A stretch of 64,000 nt of DNA from Phytophthora colocasiae. Lineage: Eukaryota; Oomycota; Peronosporomycetes; Peronosporales; Peronosporaceae. How positions within the stretch are numbered: the stretch's first letter is position 1; each line of letters begins with the position of its first letter. The notes beneath the pieces were generated by a model. It searched no databases. It saw nothing but the letters and a program-made list of their open reading frames with translations, and had not been told where the DNA came from. Below are positions 1 to 7,920 of the stretch, piece after piece. The position numbers were made by a program, and so were the translations under genes. The stretch covers positions 372,001-436,000 of the forward strand of contig JAGKQI010000045.1 in assembly GCA_018806915.1 (NCBI GenBank). Reading direction: 5' to 3'.

Positions 1-687
1 CTGGGCGGTGTGTTCACCAAGCTGATCCCGCGTAACACCACGATCCCGACCAAGAAGTCGCAGGTGTTCTCGACGGCTGCTGACTCGCAGACGCAGGTGG
101 GCATTAAGGTGCTTCAGGGCGAGCGTGAGATGGCTGCTGATAACAAGCTGCTCGGCAACTTCGACCTGGTGGGCATCCCGCCTGCCCCGCGTGGCGTGCC
201 GCAGATTGAGGTGAGCTTCGACATTGACGCCAACGGAATCGTGAACGTCGGTGCCCGCGACAAGGCTACGGGCAAGGAGCAGAACATTGTGATTCAGTCG
301 AGCGGCGGTCTGTCGGACGCTGAGATCGAGAAGATGGTTGCTGATGCCGAGGCCAACGCTGCCGCTGACCAGCAGCGTAAGGAACTGATCGAGGCCAAGA
401 ACGAGGCTGACTCGACGCTGTACACGACGGAGAAGACCCTGAAGGAGCACGAGGACAAGATCGACGCCGAGACCCTCGAGAAGGTGAAGGCTGCTCTTGC
501 TGACCTGCGAACCAAGTCGGAGGGTGAGAACACGGAGGAGATCAAGGCTGCTCTTGAGGAGGTGCAGAAGATGTCCATGAAGATCGGTGAGGCTGTCTAC
601 AAGTCCCAGCAGGGCGAGGGCGCTTCCAGCGAAGAGAACAAGGACGAGAACGTGCACGACGCTGAGTTTAAGGACAAGAAGGACTAA
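1..687 (+). CDS. Mitochondrial HSP70 (DnaK family), C-terminal part
   Basis: This is the 3' end of an HSP70 gene whose start lies left of the window; the frame is open from base 1 and stops with TAA at 685-687. The translated part (about 228 residues) is the substrate-binding beta domain and helical lid. VLQGERE, the NKLLGNFDL segment, [11 protein letters not shown] and the [14 protein letters not shown] segment are typical of the mitochondrial Ssc1/mtHsp70 branch rather than cytosolic HSP70, and the tail has no EEVD or KDEL. Known role of the family: ATP-driven protein import and folding in the mitochondrial matrix. The ATPase domain and presequence are not visible, so compartment is inferred from the lid sequence only. 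Confidence 0.93.
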   Translation: MGGVFTKLIPRNTTIPTKKSQVFSTAADSQTQVGIKVLQGEREMAADNKLLGNFDLVGIPPAPRGVPQIEVSFDIDANGIVNVGARDKATGKEQNIVIQSSGGLSDAEIEKMVADAEANAAADQQRKELIEAKNEADSTLYTTEKTLKEHEDKIDAETLEKVKAALADLRTKSEGENTEEIKAALEEVQKMSMKIGEAVYKSQQGEGASSEENKDENVHDAEFKDKKD

Positions 688-1097
688 GTTCGTTATCAAG
701 CGTAGTTAGTCTGCTTGCCAGACGATCCCAGAGCGAGCGCAGCTAGCCGGACGGATGGTGAGCGAGCTTTAGACGACTGGTGTCCTCTTCGGCCTTAGTA
801 TTTTGCTGCTTTTGATTTGGTTTCTCTATTAGATGGACACATGTAGGAAGATGCCGACAAGTAATTTACTGTTTGCAACGAGAAATCAAGACACGAAGTG
901 AATTCAAATGCGTGTTTCATGTTGAGAATGAGCCGTCTTGCTTGCCCGATGGGTGGAGAATCGTTGATATCCTAAAGCTTACACGCTCTCCGTTTTGTCC
1001 TTTGCTGCAGATGCTCCCGCCGTCGGCTCTTGGTTCTTGTCGCTGCCATCTTCGTTCGTCTACAGTCGAGCAGAAAGTAAAATACATTAGACACTCT
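688..1097. other. Intergenic 3' flanks (mtHSP70 and HSBP1)
   Basis: Between the convergent stops of the HSP70 gene and the HSBP1-like gene. An open frame on the plus strand (from 873) has no recognisable motif and overlaps the HSBP1 3' exon on the other strand. I see no gene here. Confidence 0.6.
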
Positions 1098-1723
1098 TTA
1101 TCCGACCTGAAGTACTGCCTTTGGCACCTGCTCCATCAAGTCTGCGATGGACTTCTCCAACTCGTCAATACGTGATCCCATTTCGTCGAGTGGAGTTTGT
1201 CCAGCAGCACATCGCACACCGAAAAGTTAAGGAAAACTCATCCCCAACTACTACAACCATGATATGCAAATAGGAATGAACAAGGTGAAAAGGATATTTC
1301 TTCCGATGATGGCGTCCGACATCTGCGCGAATCGTGATTGCTGCAATACGAACAATAACCCCGTCAGCAAATACACCACGATCCAAGCACCAGTGTCAGA
1401 AAGCTCCTACCATTTGTTCCAGCAGACTTTGCACCTGTAGATTATCACCACATAATGATTAGCACATACGCAATAGTATCCAAAAAATTTTTTAGGTATC
1501 TAACGGTTGAGCACGCACGAAAACTGTGAGGTCCTGAGCGTCCGTGGGGCCGCCAGGGGCGCTGGAGCTCGCGTTCTTAGATGCGTCCGAGGAGTTCTGT
1601 GCAGCAAAATCAGAGCGGAAAAGAACATTAACACATATCAACATAGTGAGCATGCACATAAGCTCTTTAGATTCGCATAAAACGCCGTCGTTGCAGCGCT
1701 AGAGTAGCAGCAAGACGCACCAT
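1098..1723 (-). CDS. Heat shock factor-binding protein 1-like (five short exons)
   Basis: The reverse strand encodes a small coiled-coil protein assembled from exons 1519-1596, 1411-1434, 1298-1340 and 1098-1198, with a tentative ATG-only exon at 1721-1723. Joined phases agree and give LTVFVQSLLEQM, QSRFAQMSDAIIGRK and TPLDEMGSRIDELEKSIADL, which closely follow the HSBP1 core (VQNLLQQM...RIDEMGSRIDELEKSI). HSBP1 is a small trimeric heptad-repeat protein that binds the HSF1 oligomerisation domain and damps the heat-shock response. Introns 1 to 3 are GT-AG; the last (1199-1297) appears to be AT-AC. Exon 2 is only 24 nt. The first exon is the weakest part: an ATG followed by gtgcgt. Total about 80 residues. 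The gene is adjacent to mtHSP70. Confidence 0.85.
1199..1297 (-). other. Candidate U12-type AT-AC intron in the HSBP1-like gene
   Basis: On the minus strand the exon ends ...GGAAGAA and the intron starts ATATCCTTTT, matching the minor-spliceosome AT-AC 5' splice site. TTCCTTAAC at 1226-1234 matches the U12 branch consensus TTCCTTRAY. The first AC or AG after the branch site is the AC at 1199-1200. Removing these 99 nt keeps the reading frame (A|AA codon) and restores the HSBP1 protein, whereas the unspliced frame meets TAG and no GT donor is available at that place. The branch-to-end distance (about 28 nt) is longer than the usual 10-20. Confidence 0.8.
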
Positions 1724-1884
1724 TTTATATGATCTTTCGGTTCTGGAAGGGCACGAAAATTGTGACAAAATGTAAATTGAGTGTGGCGCACATCAAATAG
1801 TATCAGATCTGGAAACAATCAGCCAAAAATGCCATTCAGTTCCGAATTTGCCAGCTAGAGAACACTTTGCACCTGTGAAAACGA

Positions 1885-4022
1885 ATGGGCTGGAACTGTG
1901 TACAGTGCACGTTCTTGAACGCCAACGACTCGGCTGCGAACTGTGACGCCTGTAATGCTATTCGAGTATTGAAATGCCCCACGTGCAAGGGCGAGATCAA
2001 GTGCGTTATGTTTTTTTAAATTATTTTCTGTGTCATTGGTGCATTTCTAATCATTTTTTTTACTGTAGATATGGCAAACGTCTTCATGTCAATGGAAAAA
2101 CCTACCATCCTGACTGTTTTTGCTGCACGGGCTGCAAACGTCCATTACCTAGTCGCTTCCAAGTGGTTAATGGAGGGAATTACCATCCAGAATGCACTCC
2201 CAAGCCGAAAACAATCACGAAAACAACCACCACGACCCGAGTACCTCGCAATGATAAGACTGTGAAGAGTGAGAACCGTAGCAGACCGGTGCAGAACGAG
2301 AACTGCAGTATCAACGCTAACACCAAGGCACAGGGCAATGGGAATTCCAATGGTGGGGGGTGGAACTGCCCCACTTGCACGTTTTTCAATGGGAATGACG
2401 CAGCACCTACTTGTGCTGCTTGCAATGCTATCCGCATTATGCAGTGTCCAGGTTGCAAAGGGGAAGTCAAGTGAGTTGATGTATTTTTTTTTAGAAAGGA
2501 TTGTGGGTCTGTGAGCTTATGATGTTTGTTGTTGTTGTTGCTTTTTTCAGATTCGGCCAACGCGTCAACGTGGACGGTAAAGCGTTCCATCCAGACTGCT
2601 TCCGGTGCGCTGCATGCAATGGGAAGTTTGCTACGGCAAAGTTCCAGGTGAAGGACGGAGAGTACTATCATCACGAGTGCTACAAGCAGCTTTACCACCC
2701 ACGGTACGTGACAGTTGGGTTTGGATTTCTTGTACAGCAATTTAACTAACGTGCTACTTGAATTCACAGCTGCGATGTGTGCGAGGACTTCATTCCTTAT
2801 CAACCAGGCACGCAGAAAATCTCTTTCAAGGTGGGTACTCTGAATACTAACGAAATCTTGACTGTTGAAGATCGGAATGACTCAGATTAACTTTCATTTA
2901 CGCAGGTGATGCCCTTTTGGGATCTGAAATACTGCGCCGAACATGAAAACAACGACCGTTGCTGCAGTTGCCAACGTGTTGAGGTGCGTCCCTTAGGTTT
3001 GTTGTCATAGAGAATTAAATCCTGAAGCTTTGCATTATCAGCCCAATATTCCAGGACGGCAGTTCCACAACCTCAGTGACGGACGCAAGATTTGTCATGA
3101 CTGTTGCAACTACTTGGTGCTTGACTCCAACGAGGTACCATTGTGAATGAGATTTCTTTATCTTTGATTATTTTTTACTCACCCTTTCGCTGTTTAGGCC
3201 CAGGACGTCGTGAAGGAAGTGTGGGCATACATGAGAGACATCGGCATTAATCTCCCTGAGGTTCGTCAGCTTCTATCCTCTATCACTCCCTCGTGAAGTT
3301 TATTTGGTTAACTTTGCCGCACGTGTATAGATTCCAGTCTACCTGGTGGAGTCTCCTGTTTTAAACGAACAATGCAATGCGCATAAGAAGACCAAAACGT
3401 TGATGAAAGGTAATAAGCCTGTGAAAAGCCACGTGACTCGTGGTCTCTGCCTCTCGGAGGTTTTTCAAGTCCGGCACATGGTGCGCACTGGAAAGCGCGC
3501 AGTTCCTCGTGTAGCCTCCATTGAAAAGGTTGGATACTCTGCTCTCAATACTTTGCACCATGTACTAATCTCGTTGATGTGACAGACCCGCTCGGTAAAT
3601 GCGATCTTAATCCTGCATGGGCTACCGTACGACCTCACAGCGTCCATTCTGGCCCATGAAGCCACCCACGCATTCATCAAACTGAGTGACAACTTCCCTG
3701 ATAACATTCCCTCCAAGGTATGCTTTGCGCAGTGTTTTCCTGGATGCTTTATTGATAACGGATTTATTCGGAGTAGGTTGAGGAAGGCATGTGCCAGTTG
3801 ATGAGCTACCTGTTCCTCAAGTACAAGCACATGATGGAGCGCAAAGAGTCCAAGAAACGCACATATCAAGGCCAACTGCGGAAGTTTTACATGCAGCAGC
3901 TCAAGAACGATGTTTCTCCTGTCTACGGCGACGGCTTCCGCGAAGCATACGAGGCTTACAAGCGTGTGAACTCCCTGCAGCGAATGTTCGATGCAATTCG
4001 GCACCATGCATCGTTCCCATGA
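1885..4022 (+). CDS. DA1-like protein: RanBP2 zinc fingers, LIM domains, HExxH-type peptidase
   Basis: Ten exons: 1885-2000, 2069-2470, 2551-2703, 2770-2830, 2906-2983, 3042-3134, 3198-3260, 3331-3528, 3586-3717, 3777-4022; GT-AG introns, 513 residues. The N-terminus carries two copies of a unit made of a RanBP2-like zinc finger (WNCxxCTF...CxAC) followed by CKGE and a LIM half (HPDCFxC..C). Further Cys/His pairs follow (CDVCEDF, CCSCQRVE, CHDCCNYL). The C-terminal half is the DA1-like peptidase: HEATH at about residues 412-416, then VEEGMCQLMSYLF, matching the third-ligand Glu region of Arabidopsis DA1. Plant DA1 is a ubiquitin-activated metallopeptidase limiting organ growth; the zinc fingers here may take the place of its UIMs in binding ubiquitin, which is inference. 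The first ATG of the zinc-finger exon was taken as start. Confidence 0.88.
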
Positions 4023-4128
4023 ATCTGAACGTTGCCTCGGCCCTTAGGAATGTAAGTCTCATCACTGAAAGGGTCAATCTACATGTCTTGTTTACCGATT
4101 TACCCTACTGGTGTTGTTCTCCAGTTTG

Positions 4129-5105
4129 TCAATCTTCGTTGTTTCGCACCTTAAGCACGATCTTGCCTCGAGCACGGTTCGACTTTTGCTGCTTGAAAGC
4201 CCCCAACAAGTCCTCAAACGCGTGCTCGGAATGGATTGGGATCACGATATTTCCGCTCTCAAAAAGCTGAGCGAGTGTTGCCAGCTTGACTGCGTAGACA
4301 CATGTGGGAGTCTCATGGCTGCAATCGGAGATTCAATGGACACCAAAGCGGGCCCAGCCCCAGCCTGGACACTCACGTAGCGTCTCGTGTTGGGCTTGAG
4401 TACCTTCTGGGCATCTTCATTCCATGCGCTTGGATGTCCAACACAGGCACATATGACGTCGATCGAGTGCCGCTAGATGACTTCGCTCCAATCTTCGGTG
4501 GTGTAGTCGATCGTACGTTCAGCACCGAGTGCCTTAACTTGCTCAATGTTACGGGAGCTGGTCGTCGCGATCACTTCGGGTGCCTTTAGCGTTGAACAGC
4601 GAAGACGCCAGTACTCCAAGAATGAAAACGCGCTCTCCAGATTGAAGGTTGGCACTCTAGGGCTTGGTAGCTCGTTTGAGCTGCGTTGGGCACAGCTGCA
4701 GCTTTAGTGAAGCTTAGCTTGGAGGGGTTGAGTGCAAGATACTTGGCCTCAATGTTGACGAACTCAGCAAATGTCCCGCACCCACCGATGTATTTCGCGA
4801 AGTCCCCAGGGCCTCCGAATGGAGCTTGACCATATACAGCATCGCCGACATGAAGAGTGTTCACTTCTTTGGACTACGACGGATACGTCAAACCCTACGC
4901 GGAACGGACGATCAGCCGAAGGTGCATTGGGCAGGAAGGAGTTTCCGTATTCTACGAACTTCCAGTCGACGGAGTTCACACCAGCGCTGTATACAAGTAC
5001 GCACACTTCTGATGGCTTAAGTTGCTGCGTAATTCCGAGCTTGACAACTTGCAGGACGTCACCGAATTCCTCGAACTGGTAGGCACGGAAAGAAGTCGAA
5101 GCCAT
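4129..5105 (-). pseudogene. Decayed MDR-family NADPH:quinone oxidoreductase / zinc-type dehydrogenase
   Basis: Reading on the minus strand, fragments of a medium-chain dehydrogenase/reductase follow in order: MASTSFRAYQFEEFG and SAGVNSVDWKFVEYGN (N-terminal GroES-like fold), LHVGDAVYGQAPFGG, NPSKLSFTKAAAVPNA (catalytic domain), NLQSGERVFILG (start of the Rossmann fold), VIATTSSRNIEQVKALGAE, and LAQLFESGNIVIPIHS...ARGKIVLKV near the C-terminus. These lie in all three frames, with an in-frame TAG near 4480 and a damaged glycine-rich dinucleotide motif. No GT-AG intron series repairs it, so I call it a pseudogene, although sequence errors or an intact allele elsewhere cannot be excluded. It is convergent with the DA1-like gene. 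Confidence 0.82.
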
Positions 5106-5467
5106 GGTTGGACTGGTAGGTGGTTGGGGGGTGTTTGAGAATTGAAAAGTGAGTTTGGCATGCTGTTGGTTTCATGGCAGCTTGCCATCAACAAAGTACA
5201 ATGTAATCCAAAACTTCAATTGTCACCACAACAGAGTTCATCGCTAACCAATGCATTAATCACGACAAAGCTCGTGACTCGTTCAGTAGATAATCTTGTC
5301 ATAGAGCTGCTATTCGCCATCAGCGATTGATACATACACCACTAATCCTAAAGCTGAGATGTCTCCGAAATAAGTTGAAGAGCTCATGAGAAGATGTATG
5401 GATGTTTGTCTATTGATAAGCGTGCTGTGTTTCTGTGTTTTGAGCTGCACAAAGAAACCTGTAAAGA
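5106..5467. other. Intergenic region
   Basis: About 360 bases between the divergent MDR pseudogene and the coiled-coil gene. Short open frames here have no recognisable content. It probably contains the promoter of the gene at 5468. Confidence 0.5.
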
Positions 5468-7762
5468 ATGAGCGACGCTGAGCAATCCTTGAGCGATGAC
5501 GATGGTGCTGACATATTTGGAAGCGATTCCGATGATCAGGGCAGTGAAATGGATCAATCTCTTGACTTGCCGTCGGTTTCCCTTGACGTTAAATCACCCC
5601 AAACCGGTGATATTGATCAAAGGTGTGGATTCAACACATCTTCAAGGCCTCAAGACGAATTAGAAGATGAAGAACTCTCCGATCATGAAAGTCCAGGAAA
5701 AGTGAAAGATGAGGATTTCAACCAAGCAGAGCTAGGCTCGAATCGATCTACTTGTAAGACCGACGGTGATATACAAGTCGCAAAGCATGAAGAAAGCGAA
5801 GAATATGAAGTAGTAGCAGTGGATTTACCATCGGCGATGGCCATGTGTGAGAGCCCAAAATTACCTGATCGCAATGTAAACGAGAAACATGAACAGCCCA
5901 GCGACGATCTCAATATTAACCGAGAATCTGACTTTCACCACGACGAGGCTTCCCTTGTCGATCCGTTGACGATGCCAATAGGAAACAAGTCAAACGTCAA
6001 CGAGAAGAACTCCAATGCAAATGTTGTGAATCGTGAATACACACAAACGCATTCTGGAAACGAGTTGAAACCTCAACACGAGGCTCTCACTGAAGAACCC
6101 GATGTTCATCGGGACGAGGTAGGTCTTGATCCGTTGATAATGTCAATGGATATCAACGAGATGAACTCCGATGCAAGTCTCGTGAACTGTGAAAATACAC
6201 AAGCGCATTCTGGGAACAAGTTGAAGACCCTACTTGCTGAATCTGAAGCTCTCATTGAAGAACTAAACCAGGAAACAAGTATACCAGATGACCTTTCTGG
6301 AGAACTTGGAAGGATATCTCCGCCTAAAAGCTTGGAGCAAATGGATATTGTCAAGGCTTCACCAACTTCAAAAGTCCCTCTGTACACTGTCGAGACGCTA
6401 TTTCCTGTTGTGTATGAGAAAGATCTACCACCAGTACCAACACCAAAGGATATCACGAAAGTGGTGCCAGTATCGAGTGTCACCGATGGCCAAAAACCTT
6501 GTCAAAGGCGAAAAACACAAGGCGAACACCCGAATTCCAGTTTCGTATCTCGTTTAACAGCCCTTCAACAACAACTCCATGCAGCTCGTAGCGAACTGGT
6601 GAATTCAACTCGAACATTTAAACTGCAGCTGTCTATTGCTGAGGCTGACAGCAAGAAACTATCGCAGCGGAACACTCGATTAAAGAAGCAACTCTCGATT
6701 GTGACCGCTGATCTTCAACGGACCAATGCTGAAATGACAAAACTCAAGACTGAAAACGAACTATACGCTGCTAAACTGCCTGGGTTGCAAGCTGAACTAC
6801 TGGAGGAAACTACTCAGGTCGATGAGACCCGAGCACAATCTCTGCAGACGCAGTTGATCTTAACGCAGTTGAAAGCTCGGTCACATGTACTTCAGACACG
6901 AAATTCGTCCCTTGAATCGCACAATAACAGGCTAACACAACAATTGCGGGAATGTCAGCAACGGCTGAGGAAGAAAACAACGATTTTGGAACAGCAGGCT
7001 GAGAAAACGAGTAGAATTGAGGCAGAATTGACCCAGCTCAAGACTACCCAGTGTCAGGAAAGACTAGAATGGAAACATCGTCTATCAACCGCTTTGCAGC
7101 GCTTTGAACATGACAAAGTCAATTTGGTGGCACAATATAAAGCTTCGGAGAGAAAAGAGCTACGCGAGTTGAAAGGCAAAGCAGAGAAAGCGACCAAAAA
7201 GCGACGAACAGCAGAAGCCATTGCAGCCAAGTTAGAAGAAGAACTCAGAATTTGCAAGCTCGAACTATCGTCCGCCAATAACTGCGTTAATCGTCATATA
7301 ACCGACCTACGCACGCATGAATCGCTTTTGCGTAAGGCGCACCGCACCGAAGCAACGCTTCGCAACGATTTAGCTGTGTGCAAGTCCAAATTGCGAGCAC
7401 TTCAAGACTCCAGGCGTCGTATGACCAACCTTCACAGTGTGAAAACCCGTCGTCAACCCAATCAAATCCCAATTGAACTACTCCTCCCGCTAGATGAAAG
7501 CAGCGATGAAGACGACAACCAGGAAGAGAAACAGTGCCATTGCTGTCAATCTTCAGCTACAGTCGAGATTCAATCTCCACTGGCTTGTACTGAGTGTCCA
7601 CAGCTCCAAGACCAACTCCACCAATTGCAGAAGGAATTAAAGCGTGTGCGATCACTCCATATCGTCGAACTGCACGCGCAACAATCAGTACTGGACGCAT
7701 TGCTCCATGCAAAAGGCAACTTGCAGCAATGTAGCCATGTGGCCACGTCAGCAAAAACTTAA
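5468..7762 (+). CDS. Acidic, long coiled-coil protein of unknown function
   Basis: A single 764-residue frame. Residues 1 to about 290 are acidic and low in order (MSDAEQSLSDDDGADIFGSDSDD). A section near residues 155-260 is an imperfect internal duplication: THSGNELKPQHEALTEE... and AHSGNKLKTLLAESEALIEE share NxNREY/NCENTQ and DPLxMxxxxN segments. From about residue 355 to 640 it is one long heptad-rich coiled coil (LQQQLHAARSEL, LKKQLSIVTADL, LKGKAEKATKKRRTAEAIA). A CHCC...CTEC cysteine pair and another short coil form the C-terminus. No enzyme motif is visible. It could be a cytoskeletal, centrosomal or vesicle-tether protein, but nothing specific supports one of these. The ATG at 5468 is the first in the frame, and a conserved-looking acidic start follows. 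Confidence 0.75.
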   Translation: MSDAEQSLSDDDGADIFGSDSDDQGSEMDQSLDLPSVSLDVKSPQTGDIDQRCGFNTSSRPQDELEDEELSDHESPGKVKDEDFNQAELGSNRSTCKTDGDIQVAKHEESEEYEVVAVDLPSAMAMCESPKLPDRNVNEKHEQPSDDLNINRESDFHHDEASLVDPLTMPIGNKSNVNEKNSNANVVNREYTQTHSGNELKPQHEALTEEPDVHRDEVGLDPLIMSMDINEMNSDASLVNCENTQAHSGNKLKTLLAESEALIEELNQETSIPDDLSGELGRISPPKSLEQMDIVKASPTSKVPLYTVETLFPVVYEKDLPPVPTPKDITKVVPVSSVTDGQKPCQRRKTQGEHPNSSFVSRLTALQQQLHAARSELVNSTRTFKLQLSIAEADSKKLSQRNTRLKKQLSIVTADLQRTNAEMTKLKTENELYAAKLPGLQAELLEETTQVDETRAQSLQTQLILTQLKARSHVLQTRNSSLESHNNRLTQQLRECQQRLRKKTTILEQQAEKTSRIEAELTQLKTTQCQERLEWKHRLSTALQRFEHDKVNLVAQYKASERKELRELKGKAEKATKKRRTAEAIAAKLEEELRICKLELSSANNCVNRHITDLRTHESLLRKAHRTEATLRNDLAVCKSKLRALQDSRRRMTNLHSVKTRRQPNQIPIELLLPLDESSDEDDNQEEKQCHCCQSSATVEIQSPLACTECPQLQDQLHQLQKELKRVRSLHIVELHAQQSVLDALLHAKGNLQQCSHVATSAKT

Positions 7763-7861
7763 AAATAGCTTTAGATTCTCATTGGTTATAATTCATTTCA
7801 CTAGTGTTCACTATACCCCACGCAGCCACGTGGCCTCATTGCCCTTTGCCGTCCGTCGGTA

Positions 7862-7875
7862 TCATTCCGCATTCC
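7862..7875 (+). promoter_or_regulatory. Oomycete initiator-like element upstream of the GRP170 gene
   Basis: TCATTCCGCATTCC fits the oomycete initiator consensus TCATTYYNCA with its following CAWTTT-like flank. It lies about 60 bases upstream of the ATG at 7921 and inside the longer upstream frame, which supports 7921 rather than 7804 as the start. Confidence 0.6.
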
Positions 7876-7920
7876 GCACTCAGAGGACACAAGGACCATC
7901 ACTCTTTCCTCTGGCACAAG

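Noticed and set aside
873..1175. 100-codon plus-strand open frame
   Set aside because: No protein motif; overlaps the well-supported HSBP1-like last exon on the other strand.
2180..2803. 207-codon minus-strand open frame
   Set aside because: Antisense to DA1-like exons and introns whose zinc-binding motifs are clear; composition is a shadow.
7804..7920. Upstream in-frame extension of the GRP170 frame
   Set aside because: An initiator-like element lies within it, and the signal peptide begins only at 7921.
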